Assembly (NCBI GenBank): GCA_029008875.1
Contig: JAQXJP010000017.1
Span: 47,800-111,799 of the forward strand
Origin: Lachnospiraceae bacterium
GTDB taxonomy: Bacteria; Bacillota; Clostridia; Lachnospirales; Lachnospiraceae
DNA: 64,000 bases
Reading direction: 5' to 3'
A program made the position numbers and the translations under genes. A model generated the notes under the pieces. It saw nothing but the letters and a program-made list of their open reading frames with translations. It was not told where the DNA came from and searched no databases. Below, one piece after another: positions 41,814-50,905 of the stretch. Numbering within the stretch: position 1 is the first letter of the stretch; every line of letters begins with the position of its first letter.

Positions 41814-43199
41814 ATGAAAAAAGCGGTAGGGGAAGGCCAGAGTCAAATAAAAAGGAATTATTACAATCAAATATTTCGTCTGGTGCTGCCGATTGCACTG
41901 CAAAATCTGCTCAGTGCAGCGGTGAGTTCCGCGGATGTGATTATGCTGAACTATGTGGGACAGTCCGCAATTTCGGCAGTTTCGCTGGCTTCCCAGTATA
42001 CGTCGGTACTGTTTATGGTCTTTTACGGGCTTGGCACCGGCGCCACCATGCTGTGTTCCCAGTATTATGGAAAAAAGGATTATCAGGCCATTCGGGCGGT
42101 GGAGGGAATCGCACTTCGGTTTTCCATTCCTGCCGCCCTTATGTTTGCACTGCTTGCATTCTTTTTCCCGACGCAGGTCATGACCGTGTTTACGAATGAG
42201 TCGGAATTGATTGTGTTGGGAGCACAGTATTTGAGACTCATGGGAGTGGCCTATCTGTGCTGGGGACTCACGGAGGTGTATTTAGCGGTACTCCGCAGCA
42301 TCGGAAAAGTAAAAATCAGTATGTTCTTGAATATACTGGCATTTGCAATGAATGTTGTGCTGAATGCGGTCTTTATCTTTGGGTTGTTCGGAGCGCCGAA
42401 GCTTGGGGTGCAGGGCGTGGCGATTGCAACCTCTGTTTCCAGATTATTGCAGCTAGTGGGCTGCATGTTGGTGTCTGTGAGGGAGCAGGAGATTAAACTG
42501 AAACTATCCCTAGTTTTTGTGCGCAACAAATTGCTGCTGACGGACTTTTTGAAAATGGCTCTTCCGGCACTGGGAAACGATGTGGCGTGGGGACTTGCGT
42601 TCTCCATGTATTCCGTTATTCTCGGCCATCTGGGAAGTGACGTGGTGGCGGCCAACTCCATTGTCACCGTCGTGCGCAACTTCGGGACTGTCCTGTGTTA
42701 TGGGGTGGCCAGCGGAGGTTGTATTCTGGTGGGAAACATCCTGGGAGAGAAGCGGATGGAGGACGCCAGATATGCGGCGAAGTTGGTTATGCGGCTGACG
42801 GTGATTACCGGTCTGCTGGGTGGTGCGATTGTGCTGCTCGTCATGCCTTTTGTTATACACTTTGCATCCATCTCCGACACTGCGCTGGGATACCTTAAGG
42901 TTATGATGCTGATTAACTCTTATTACATTATGGGGACAGCGGTAAATACCACTCTGATTGCGGGAATTTTCCGAGCCGGAGGCGACAGCCGGTTTGGCTT
43001 GATTTGTGATGTGATTGACATGTGGTGCTATGCCGTTCCGTTGGGATTTTTGGCAGCTTTCGTGTGGAAACTTCCGGTGATGTGGGTGTACTTTTTGCTC
43101 TGCACCGACGAGTTTGTGAAATGGCCGTGGGTCATTCGGAATTATGTCAGCGGAAAATGGATGAAAAATATAACTCGGGAGAATCTGGAATACGAATAG
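41814..43199 (+). CDS. MATE family efflux protein
   Basis: 461 residues with 12 membrane helices and MATE signatures (LVLPIALQNLLSAAVSSADVIML, GLGTGATMLCSQYYGKKDY, and FRAGGDSRFGL in the second half). It exports drugs or metabolites using an ion gradient. First gene of a five-gene run to 49501; the next gene starts 10 bases after its stop. Ribosome site at the ATG is weak. Distinct from the MATE protein at 6021. Confidence 0.86.
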   Translation: MKKAVGEGQSQIKRNYYNQIFRLVLPIALQNLLSAAVSSADVIMLNYVGQSAISAVSLASQYTSVLFMVFYGLGTGATMLCSQYYGKKDYQAIRAVEGIALRFSIPAALMFALLAFFFPTQVMTVFTNESELIVLGAQYLRLMGVAYLCWGLTEVYLAVLRSIGKVKISMFLNILAFAMNVVLNAVFIFGLFGAPKLGVQGVAIATSVSRLLQLVGCMLVSVREQEIKLKLSLVFVRNKLLLTDFLKMALPALGNDVAWGLAFSMYSVILGHLGSDVVAANSIVTVVRNFGTVLCYGVASGGCILVGNILGEKRMEDARYAAKLVMRLTVITGLLGGAIVLLVMPFVIHFASISDTALGYLKVMMLINSYYIMGTAVNTTLIAGIFRAGGDSRFGLICDVIDMWCYAVPLGFLAAFVWKLPVMWVYFLLCTDEFVKWPWVIRNYVSGKWMKNITRENLEYE

Positions 43200-43209
43200 T
43201 TGAGGAGAT

Positions 43210-43704
43210 ATGAGTAAAAATACGACGCTTTGTTATCTGGAATTAAATGGTAAATATCTCATGCTCCACCGGGTAAAAAAGCAGGTGGATGAGAATAAAG
43301 ACAAATGGATCGGTGTTGGCGGACACATGGAAGAGGGAGAAGCCCCGGAGGAATGTCTGGTGCGGGAAGTGCTGGAAGAGACGGGATTGAAGCTGTTGGA
43401 TTACAGACTTCGCGGGATTGTGACCTTCGTGTCTGACCGGTACGAGACCGATTACATGTTCCTGTTTACTTCGGATTGCTTCGAGGGTACCATGATTGAG
43501 TGCGACGAAGGAAATCTGGAATGGGTGGAAAAATCTCGGGTGTATGATTTACCCCTTTGGGAAGGGGATAAAGTGTTTTTCCGATTGTTGGAGGAACGTG
43601 AGGATGTGTTTTTACTTACCTTGCGTTATCAGGGTGATGAGTTGATAGAAACCATTTTGGATGGAAGAAAAATAGAAAACAATGCCGAGATAGAAGGAGA
43701 ATGA
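43210..43704 (+). CDS. Nudix hydrolase, MutT-like
   Basis: 164 residues with a full Nudix box GHMEEGEAPEECLVREVLEETGL (Gly, catalytic Glu residues in REVLEE). N-terminal part CYLELNGKYLMLHRVKK is typical of 8-oxo-dGTP diphosphatases. It likely cleaves oxidised or non-canonical nucleoside triphosphates. Preceded by GAGGAGAT at good spacing. Its end lies 2 bases before the next gene. Confidence 0.88.
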   Translation: MSKNTTLCYLELNGKYLMLHRVKKQVDENKDKWIGVGGHMEEGEAPEECLVREVLEETGLKLLDYRLRGIVTFVSDRYETDYMFLFTSDCFEGTMIECDEGNLEWVEKSRVYDLPLWEGDKVFFRLLEEREDVFLLTLRYQGDELIETILDGRKIENNAEIEGE

Positions 43705-43706
43705 TT

Positions 43707-45989
43707 ATGACTAACGGAAATATGAATACAAATCAAGGTGTTCCGCCGAAGTTTGTAAACCCATATGGCCAGCCGATGCCACCCCAGGGGGCAGTACCAC
43801 CACAGGGAATGGTGCCACCGACATATGGCCAGCCGGTACCGCCGGTATACAATCAGCCGGTACAGCCGAGCCAGCCAACGTATGGCCAGCCGATGCCACC
43901 CCAGGGGACAGTACCGCCTCAGGGAGTAGTACCGCCCCAGCCGACAAACGGACAGCCGGTGCCGCCGGTATATCATCAACCGGTACAGCCGGTACAGCCG
44001 GTACCGCCGGTATATCATCAACCGGTACAGCCTGGACAGCCGGTACCGCCGGTATACAATCAGCCGGTACAGCCGAGCCAGCCAACGTATGGTCAACCGG
44101 TACCGGCCATGTATGGTGAGCCGGTACAGCCGACATATGGCCAGCCTGTTAAGAAACAGAAACACAGTGAGGCGGAGGGCACCATCGGAAAAATCGTGAT
44201 GGCGGTTTTGGCTTCCATTTTCCTCATCGCATCCCTGGCGATTTTTGCGGCGATTGTGTTCCCGGATCTCTCGGACGGGGCAAAGCTCGCAGTGATGTAT
44301 GTGATAAGCGGAATTTTCTTTGGCGTGGGCTTCGGACTTGTTTTTAAATATCGCAAGAATCCCGCAGTGGTAACCCTATTGTGTTGCGGAACGGGAATGC
44401 TGTATTTAACCACATGTGTGGGGAATACATATTATGAAATTCTCAATCAGTGGGTATACTCCGGAGTGTTGATTGCACTTTCCGCAGCGATCGCGTTTAT
44501 TGGGCGAAAACTGTCGAAGCCGGCGGTTGTGGTGGGACAGTTTGCCACCATGGTTGCCTTCGTTGCCGCTCTGTGGAATCTGGACAGTTTTCACGCGGGG
44601 GATGCTCTGGCCATTATTTTGGCATACTATGTCATTGCCGCAATCTATATGGTGGTGGACTATGAGCGTGAGTATCATAAAAATTGGATGCACTGGGTTC
44701 CGGTGATGCTGACTTCCTTTGTAATCTCTCTGAACTATGACCGTTATTTTGAACTGGAAGTGATGGATTATGTGGTACTTGGAATTGCAGCGGCATTCAT
44801 CCTTGCTGCGGTAGTCGTGGGATTTTTCTGCTACCAAATCAACGAGAAGAGAACCGTGGGATTCGGCATCTACAATATGGTTCTGCTGTTATCGCTTCCC
44901 TTGGTTGTCAGCAGCATGTTTCGCAAGAGCATTATCCCGGTGGATGTGTGCATCATGGTGATTTATGTTGCATTGTTAGTTGCCCAGGAATTCCGAATGA
45001 AGGGTAAGTATCTTCCGGGAAAAATTATCTTGCAGGTCTATTGCCTCTTCATGATTATGATGTGCTTTGTCAGCGACCTCGACCCGGTGGGATACATTTT
45101 TGTGGGGCTTATGACAATCGGCCTTATGCTGGTGGGATTCCTCTGCGACAACCGTGTATACAAGATTATGGCAGCATTCTGTTTTGTTGTTTTCCTGTTC
45201 AGCGATGGTCTGGAGATTGTTCATTTTCTGTTGGGACTTCTCGCGATCGGTGCCACAATCGGAATGATTTGCTGGAAAAAAGCACAATACTTTGTGACAT
45301 ATAAGGTTTTGATTCTGCTGAGCACGCTGGCTCTGGTGCTGTGCGATGTGAGAGCGGTGATTTACTCCTGGACGAACCGTACCGCCTGGGGAGATTGGAC
45401 GGAGTTGCTCGTACTTGTCCTGTTTACGGCAGCAGCGGGATTGATTCCGGCGTGGAATTGCAACTTCAAGAACGGCAAGAAGGAGATTGGAACCTTTATC
45501 ACGGCATGTATTTGCAGCGGCTTGTTTATGTTGACCAACCTGATCTACATTGGGGATAACCGGGGACTGATTCGCATAGCGTTTCTGGCTCTTGCGGTAT
45601 TGCTTTGGACCGCTGTATCGGTCATGGTACTTCTCAAGTCCAGAGAGGGATGGATCGCATTTCTTGTGGCCGTCATCTGGGTGATACTGATTGTTACCTG
45701 TATGGTTGTGTACGATGTCCCTGGATTTTTGGTTAGCCTGACCGGTATCTTATATGCCATATTCTGTATTGTCACAGGATTTGTGGTGGCGTTCAATTCC
45801 GAGTATAATTACGCTCCGCTGCGTATATTTGGTCTGATATTGGTTATGCTCAGTTTCCTGAAACTGTTGATTTTTGACATCAACTATCCGTCCATGCTGG
45901 CGAGAGCTGCAAGCTTCTTTGTGGCAGGTGTACTTTGCCTTGGAATCAGCTTGCTATACAGCTTTGTGGAGAAAAAGGCAAGAAGATAG
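43707..45989 (+). CDS. Large multi-span membrane protein with proline-rich N-terminal repeats (DUF2339-like)
   Basis: 760 residues. The first ~150 are a low-complexity cytoplasmic region made of repeats such as QPVPPVYNQPVQPSQPTYGQP and PPQGTVPPQGVV. About 18-20 membrane helices follow, beginning GKIVMAVLASIFLIASLAIFAAIVF, in a pattern like DUF2339 proteins. Function unknown. ATG 43707 has GAAGGAG 7 bases upstream; ATG 43701 overlaps the Nudix stop and is too close to the site. The coding repeats (43780-44150) are near-identical at DNA level, so copy number may vary between strains. Confidence 0.72.
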   Translation: MTNGNMNTNQGVPPKFVNPYGQPMPPQGAVPPQGMVPPTYGQPVPPVYNQPVQPSQPTYGQPMPPQGTVPPQGVVPPQPTNGQPVPPVYHQPVQPVQPVPPVYHQPVQPGQPVPPVYNQPVQPSQPTYGQPVPAMYGEPVQPTYGQPVKKQKHSEAEGTIGKIVMAVLASIFLIASLAIFAAIVFPDLSDGAKLAVMYVISGIFFGVGFGLVFKYRKNPAVVTLLCCGTGMLYLTTCVGNTYYEILNQWVYSGVLIALSAAIAFIGRKLSKPAVVVGQFATMVAFVAALWNLDSFHAGDALAIILAYYVIAAIYMVVDYEREYHKNWMHWVPVMLTSFVISLNYDRYFELEVMDYVVLGIAAAFILAAVVVGFFCYQINEKRTVGFGIYNMVLLLSLPLVVSSMFRKSIIPVDVCIMVIYVALLVAQEFRMKGKYLPGKIILQVYCLFMIMMCFVSDLDPVGYIFVGLMTIGLMLVGFLCDNRVYKIMAAFCFVVFLFSDGLEIVHFLLGLLAIGATIGMICWKKAQYFVTYKVLILLSTLALVLCDVRAVIYSWTNRTAWGDWTELLVLVLFTAAAGLIPAWNCNFKNGKKEIGTFITACICSGLFMLTNLIYIGDNRGLIRIAFLALAVLLWTAVSVMVLLKSREGWIAFLVAVIWVILIVTCMVVYDVPGFLVSLTGILYAIFCIVTGFVVAFNSEYNYAPLRIFGLILVMLSFLKLLIFDINYPSMLARAASFFVAGVLCLGISLLYSFVEKKARR

Positions 45990-46002
45990 AGGAATAGTTT
46001 TT

Positions 46003-47757
46003 ATGAAACGGTTATTGTTTTTTTTGAAGGATTACAAAAAGGAGACGGTATTGGGCCCCTTGTTCAAACTCTTGGAGGCGTCCTTTGAGTTGATTGTCCC
46101 CCTAGTTATGGCGGCAATCATCGATGTGGGAATCGCCCAGGGGGATCGCACATACATTATGAAAATGTGCGGGATGCTGATTCTCCTGGCGGTTGTGGGA
46201 CTCGCCAGCTCCGTGACGGCCCAATATTTTGCGGCGAAGGCGGCGGTGGGATTTTCCACAAAATTGCGATACGCCCTGTTTTCTCATATAGAAAAATTAT
46301 CGTTCTCGGAGATGGATAAGGTGGGAACCTCCACGTTAATCACCAGAATGACCAGCGATATTAATCAGGTACAGTCCGGAGTGAATATGACACTCCGGCT
46401 GTTTCTGCGTTCTCCCTTCATCGTGTTCGGCGCGATGATTATGGCTTTTACGGTGAATGTGAAAGCCGCCCTTGTGTTCGTGGTCACGATTCCCCTGTTG
46501 TCCATTGTGGTGTTCGGTGTGATGATTGCCTGCATGCCTCTGTTCAAAAAGGTGCAGGCCGGTCTGGACCGGGTGCTGGGGCGAACCAGAGAGAATCTGG
46601 CAGGGGCGCGCGTCATCCGGGCCTTCAACAAGGAGGAGGAAGAGATTCAGACATTCCGGGAGGAGAACGAGTATCTCACCAACATGCAGATTGCGGTGGG
46701 AAGAATCTCCGGGCTGACCAATCCCCTCACTTACATCATCATCAACTGTGCCATCATCGCCGTCATCTGGATTGGCGGACACGAGGTGTACGACGGTGTA
46801 ATCACACAGGGAGAAGTGGTTGCCCTGGTTAACTATATGTCCCAGATACTGGTGGAGCTTGTGAAACTGGCGAACCTGATCGTCAATATTACAAAGTCCC
46901 TGGCCTGTGCGAACCGCATTGCGGAGGTGCTGGATACAGAACCCTCCCTGGTGAGCGGAAACTATGAGAAAAAGGACGGAGAGGATGAGACCTGCCGGGT
47001 GCGCTTCGATCATGTGGCCATGACCTATGCCGGGGCATCGGAGGAATCCCTGTCGGACCTGACCTTCGAGGTAAAAAAAGGAGAGACCGTCGGAATCATC
47101 GGAGGAACCGGTTCCGGAAAGTCTTCTCTGGTACACCTGATTCCACGCTTTTACGACGTGTCTGCGGGCGCAGTCTATGTGGATGGCGTGGATGTGCGGG
47201 AGTACGATTTGACCACGCTGCGGGATAAAGTGGGAATTGTCATGCAGAAAGCGGTGCTTTTTTCCGGAACCATCGCGGAGAATCTCCGCTGGGGAAAAGG
47301 GGATGCCACGGAGGAAGAGATGTGGAAGGCCCTTGAAGTCGCCCAGGCTACGGATGTGGTGGAAGGAAAAGAGGGGAAGTTGAATTACAAAATTGAGGAG
47401 GGGGGCAAGAACCTGTCCGGCGGACAGAAGCAGCGCCTCACCATTGCGCGGGCGGTTGTGAAAGACCCGGATATCCTGATTTTGGACGACAGCGCATCCG
47501 CTCTGGATTTTGCCACGGATGCAAAGCTGCGCGCAGCCCTCCGCAATATGCAGGGGAACAAGACCATTTTCCTGGTCTCCCAGAGAACCTCCACCATCCA
47601 GTTCGCGGATAAAATCATTGTGCTGGACGATGGGCGTGCTGTGGGTATCGGAACCCACGAAGAACTTCTGAAAACCTGTGAGGTATACCAGGAAATATAT
47701 GAGTCCCAGTTTAAGAAAGAGGACAAGGCGGGGGAGGTGAATGCGCATGTCAACTAA
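46003..47757 (+). CDS. Heterodimeric ABC exporter subunit with degenerate catalytic site
   Basis: 584 residues: a six-helix type IV exporter domain (about 1-310) fused to an ATP-binding domain with Walker A GGTGSGKSS, signature LSGGQKQR and Walker B ILILDDSASALD. The catalytic Glu after Walker B is Asp, as in the non-hydrolysing half of heterodimeric exporters (BmrC/TM287/LmrC type). ATG 46003 has GAGGAA 8 bases upstream; the longer frame from 45874 lies inside the preceding gene. It overlaps its partner by 11 bases. Confidence 0.9.
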   Translation: MKRLLFFLKDYKKETVLGPLFKLLEASFELIVPLVMAAIIDVGIAQGDRTYIMKMCGMLILLAVVGLASSVTAQYFAAKAAVGFSTKLRYALFSHIEKLSFSEMDKVGTSTLITRMTSDINQVQSGVNMTLRLFLRSPFIVFGAMIMAFTVNVKAALVFVVTIPLLSIVVFGVMIACMPLFKKVQAGLDRVLGRTRENLAGARVIRAFNKEEEEIQTFREENEYLTNMQIAVGRISGLTNPLTYIIINCAIIAVIWIGGHEVYDGVITQGEVVALVNYMSQILVELVKLANLIVNITKSLACANRIAEVLDTEPSLVSGNYEKKDGEDETCRVRFDHVAMTYAGASEESLSDLTFEVKKGETVGIIGGTGSGKSSLVHLIPRFYDVSAGAVYVDGVDVREYDLTTLRDKVGIVMQKAVLFSGTIAENLRWGKGDATEEEMWKALEVAQATDVVEGKEGKLNYKIEEGGKNLSGGQKQRLTIARAVVKDPDILILDDSASALDFATDAKLRAALRNMQGNKTIFLVSQRTSTIQFADKIIVLDDGRAVGIGTHEELLKTCEVYQEIYESQFKKEDKAGEVNAHVN

Positions 47758-49501
47758 GAAGACAGGACAGATGAAAACTTTGCGCAAGGTACTCCACTAC
47801 ATGAAACGCCACATTCCGGTGCTCTTGCTGTCCGTATTATTTGCGGCCGTCACCGTGGTGCTCACCCTGTACTTCCCGATTCTGACGGGGCAGGCCATCG
47901 ATTTGATTGTGGAAAAAGGCTTGGTGGATTTTGCAGGGCTGCTGCAAATACTCGGGAAGGGTGCCATTGTCATCGGGCTCACCGCAATCGCCCAGTGGCT
48001 GATGAATCTCTGCAACAACAAGATGACTTACCAGATTGTGCGGGATATCCGAAGGGATGCTTTTCACAAGCTGGAACGGCTTCCACTTTCCTACATCGAC
48101 AGCCACTCCCATGGGGATATGGTCAGCCGAATCATCGCGGATGTGGATACCTTCGCAGATGGTTTGCTGATGGGATTCACCCAGCTGTTTTCCGGTGTGG
48201 CAACCATAATCGGAACCTTGATTTTTATGCTGACCATCGATGTAAAAATCTCCCTTGTGGTGGTTATGATTACGCCAGTGTCGCTGTTTGTGGCAAGCTT
48301 TATCGCCAAAAAGACATATTCCATGTTCCAGCTGCAATCCTCCACAAGAGGGGAGCAGACGGCACTGATTCAGGAGATGGTGGGAAACCAGAAGGTGGTT
48401 CAGGCATTCAACCATGAGGATGAGGCGTTGGAGCAGTTTGATGAGATTAACAACCGGCTGCAAAAATGCTCCCTCCGGGCAATCTTTTTCTCAAGCCTGA
48501 CGAACCCCTCCACTCGATTTGTAAACTCCCTGGTCTACGCCGGAGTTGCAATCACCGGAGCTCTGTCCGCCATCAGCGGGGTGGGAATCTCCGTCGGTCA
48601 GCTATCCTGTTTTTTGAGTTATGCCAACCAGTATACCAAGCCCTTCAATGAAATCTCCGGGGTGATTACGGAGTTGCAAAACGCGCTGGCTTGTGCAGCC
48701 AGAATTTTCGAATTGATTGAGGAACAATCGGAGATTCCGGATGGGGAGGATGCCCTCGAACTCGGCCAGGCGGATGGCAGAGTGGATGTCGACCATGTGT
48801 ATTTCCATTATGCAGAGGGGCAGAAGCTCATCGAAGATTTCAATCTCCATGTGGAGCCGGGGCAGAGGGTTGCCATTGTGGGACCAACCGGGTGCGGCAA
48901 GACCACCCTCATCAACCTGCTCATGCGTTTTTACGATGTAAACAGCGGTTCCATCGCTGTGAGCGGGCATGACATTCGGGACATCACAAGGCGGAGTCTG
49001 CGAAACAATTACGGAATGGTGCTGCAGGAGACATGGCTGAAAAGCGGAACCGTCCGGGACAATATCACCATGGGAAAACCGGATGCCACGGATGAGGAAG
49101 TGATCGCTGCGGCGAAGGCCTCCCACGCCCACAGCTTTATCCGGCGTCTCCCCAACGGATACGACACGGTAATTTCCGAGGATGGGGGCAATCTGTCCCA
49201 GGGACAGAAGCAGTTGCTTTGCATTGCAAGAGTTATGCTCTGCCTGCCGCCGATACTGATTCTGGATGAAGCTACCTCCTCCATCGATACGCGCACGGAG
49301 ATTCGCATCCAGAAGGCCTTCCTGACCATGATGCAGGGAAGAACCAGCTTTATCGTGGCGCACAGACTTTCCACAATCCGGGAGGCGGACGTGATTCTCG
49401 TCATGAAGGATGGAAAAATTATCGAGCAGGGAAATCACGAATCCCTGTTGGAAAAGAACGGATTCTACGCGATGCTGTACAACAGTCAGTTCAGCGCATA
49501 A
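47747..49501 (+). CDS. Heterodimeric ABC exporter subunit with intact catalytic site
   Basis: 584 residues: six membrane helices and an ATP-binding domain with Walker A GPTGCGKTT, Q-loop VLQETWLKSG, Walker B ILILDEATSSID (catalytic Glu present) and H-loop IVAHRLST. The signature reads LSQGQKQL in place of LSGGQ, also typical of these pairs, where one composite site is impaired. Likely drug or peptide/lipid exporter with the previous subunit. ATG 47747 is better spaced from GAGGTG than ATG 47741. Confidence 0.9.
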   Translation: MSTKKTGQMKTLRKVLHYMKRHIPVLLLSVLFAAVTVVLTLYFPILTGQAIDLIVEKGLVDFAGLLQILGKGAIVIGLTAIAQWLMNLCNNKMTYQIVRDIRRDAFHKLERLPLSYIDSHSHGDMVSRIIADVDTFADGLLMGFTQLFSGVATIIGTLIFMLTIDVKISLVVVMITPVSLFVASFIAKKTYSMFQLQSSTRGEQTALIQEMVGNQKVVQAFNHEDEALEQFDEINNRLQKCSLRAIFFSSLTNPSTRFVNSLVYAGVAITGALSAISGVGISVGQLSCFLSYANQYTKPFNEISGVITELQNALACAARIFELIEEQSEIPDGEDALELGQADGRVDVDHVYFHYAEGQKLIEDFNLHVEPGQRVAIVGPTGCGKTTLINLLMRFYDVNSGSIAVSGHDIRDITRRSLRNNYGMVLQETWLKSGTVRDNITMGKPDATDEEVIAAAKASHAHSFIRRLPNGYDTVISEDGGNLSQGQKQLLCIARVMLCLPPILILDEATSSIDTRTEIRIQKAFLTMMQGRTSFIVAHRLSTIREADVILVMKDGKIIEQGNHESLLEKNGFYAMLYNSQFSA

Positions 49502-49502
49502 T

Positions 49503-49536
49503 AAAAAGAGGCTGCTTCGAGCAGCCTCTTTTTTGT
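49503..49536. terminator. Bidirectional terminator between ABC exporter and PFK genes
   Basis: AAAAAGAGGCTGC and GCAGCCTCTTTTTT form a 12-13-bp stem with a TTCGA loop; A and T runs on both sides allow use from both strands. It lies between convergent stop codons. Confidence 0.9.
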
Positions 49537-49545
49537 GGTGCATAG

Positions 49546-50784
49546 TTACGGAAGGCGTTTGAGGTGGGATACGTTCATGTAGGAGGGAAGTCCTTCTGCA
49601 AAGCGGATGTCCACCTCGCCCTGGATGAGGGGCCTCAGATACTCCAGCAATTCCGGGCGGATATCGTTGCCTCGCTCATTGATCCACTCCCGGGGAATGG
49701 AGCGGGCCTCGTTGGCAATTTCCGCGATGGGGGAGTGGTCATATTCCACGGTGTAGGGATGGTTGGAGGTCCGGCGCAGGCATACCATGGATGCGGTGAT
49801 GCCCTCCTGGGCCAGTGCAACGCCCTTTTTGCCCTGGAGGAACGCCTCCTCCAAATCCGTTGCCGATGCGAGATGGGAGGCGCAGCGCTGCAATACGTTT
49901 ACCTCGATGGAGCGCACCTTTACGCCGATGTTCTCCTTCACCAAAAATTCCAGTGCTTTTCCCGCGCCGCTCAACTGTTGGTGACCGAAATTGTCAGCCA
50001 CCGCCTTGCTTGCGGTGATGTAATTGCCCTCCTCATCGCGGATGCCCTCGGAGACGGCCACGATGACATTATCCCGGGTCTTCAAGGCTTCCCGGATATC
50101 TTCCAAAAACTGCTCCTTGCAAAACGTCACCTCGGGAAGGTAGATAAAATGGGGAGCGGTATTGTATTCGTTGCGTGCCAGAGCGCTGGCTGCGGTAAGC
50201 CATCCCGCATCCCGTCCCATGATCTCCACGATGGTGACACTCTTCACCGCGTAGATAAAGGTGTCGTGGGCAATCTCCAGGAGGGAGGTTGCAATGTATT
50301 TTGCCGCGGAGCCAAAGCCCGGAGTGTGGTCGGTACAGCACAGATCGTTGTCGATGGTCTTCGGAATGCCCACAATGCGAATATCGCTATTGATTTTCTT
50401 GGCATAGTCTGATAACTTGAGTACCGTGTCCATGGAATCATTGCCGCCGATGTAGAAAAAGGCCTTGATGTTGAGTTTGGCAAATTGGTTGAAGATGAAC
50501 ACGTACGGAGAATCGTCATTTTTTAAATCCGGAAGCTTGTGTCTGCAGGAACCGAGATACATGGCAGGAGAAGTCTTCAGCTTGTCCAGCGTGTCGTCGT
50601 CCGGGATGGTCTCGTTGAGATTCAGGTAATTTTCGTTTAAGATACCCAGGATTCCGTTGATTGCACCGTAACAGATATCGTATTGTTCGGATGCTCTGAC
50701 ACCGGCGATAACACCGGCAAGGCTTGCGTTAATCGCAACGGTAGGACCGCCGGATTGAGCCACTAAACAGTTTGCTTTGCTCAT
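49546..50784 (-). CDS. pfp: 6-phosphofructokinase, pyrophosphate-dependent type
   Basis: 412 residues. Phosphofructokinase motifs: QSGGPTVAINASLAGV, GGNDSMDT, PKTIDNDL, GFGSAAKYIA, MGRDAGWLTAASAL. In ATP-dependent enzymes the loops read GGDGS and PGTIDND. The Asp in GGNDS and Lys in PKTIDND are the changes that block ATP and favour PPi. The first acidic position is Asn (GGDDS in most PPi enzymes), which is unusual. It phosphorylates fructose 6-phosphate reversibly. A GGGAGT ribosome site precedes the ATG. Monocistronic. Confidence 0.88.
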   Translation of the reverse strand: MSKANCLVAQSGGPTVAINASLAGVIAGVRASEQYDICYGAINGILGILNENYLNLNETIPDDDTLDKLKTSPAMYLGSCRHKLPDLKNDDSPYVFIFNQFAKLNIKAFFYIGGNDSMDTVLKLSDYAKKINSDIRIVGIPKTIDNDLCCTDHTPGFGSAAKYIATSLLEIAHDTFIYAVKSVTIVEIMGRDAGWLTAASALARNEYNTAPHFIYLPEVTFCKEQFLEDIREALKTRDNVIVAVSEGIRDEEGNYITASKAVADNFGHQQLSGAGKALEFLVKENIGVKVRSIEVNVLQRCASHLASATDLEEAFLQGKKGVALAQEGITASMVCLRRTSNHPYTVEYDHSPIAEIANEARSIPREWINERGNDIRPELLEYLRPLIQGEVDIRFAEGLPSYMNVSHLKRLP

Positions 50785-50905
50785 ATTTTACTCCCTTGTG
50801 AATGTTTTTATTGTGCCATGTCAAGTTCACTGCATGACTGGTCGATGTAGTTATATACTTATTTTATTGTAGACGTGGGCGGTGGGAATCGTCAAGTGTC
50901 TGGGC

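Noticed and set aside
43780..44150. Near-identical DNA repeats considered as a mobile or intergenic repeat
   Set aside because: They are in frame and encode the Pro/Gln/Tyr-rich N-terminal repeats of the membrane protein.
46336..47787. 483-codon minus-strand open frame in the ABC exporter gene
   Set aside because: It is the shadow of a gene with full ABC motifs; long antisense frames are common in this codon usage.
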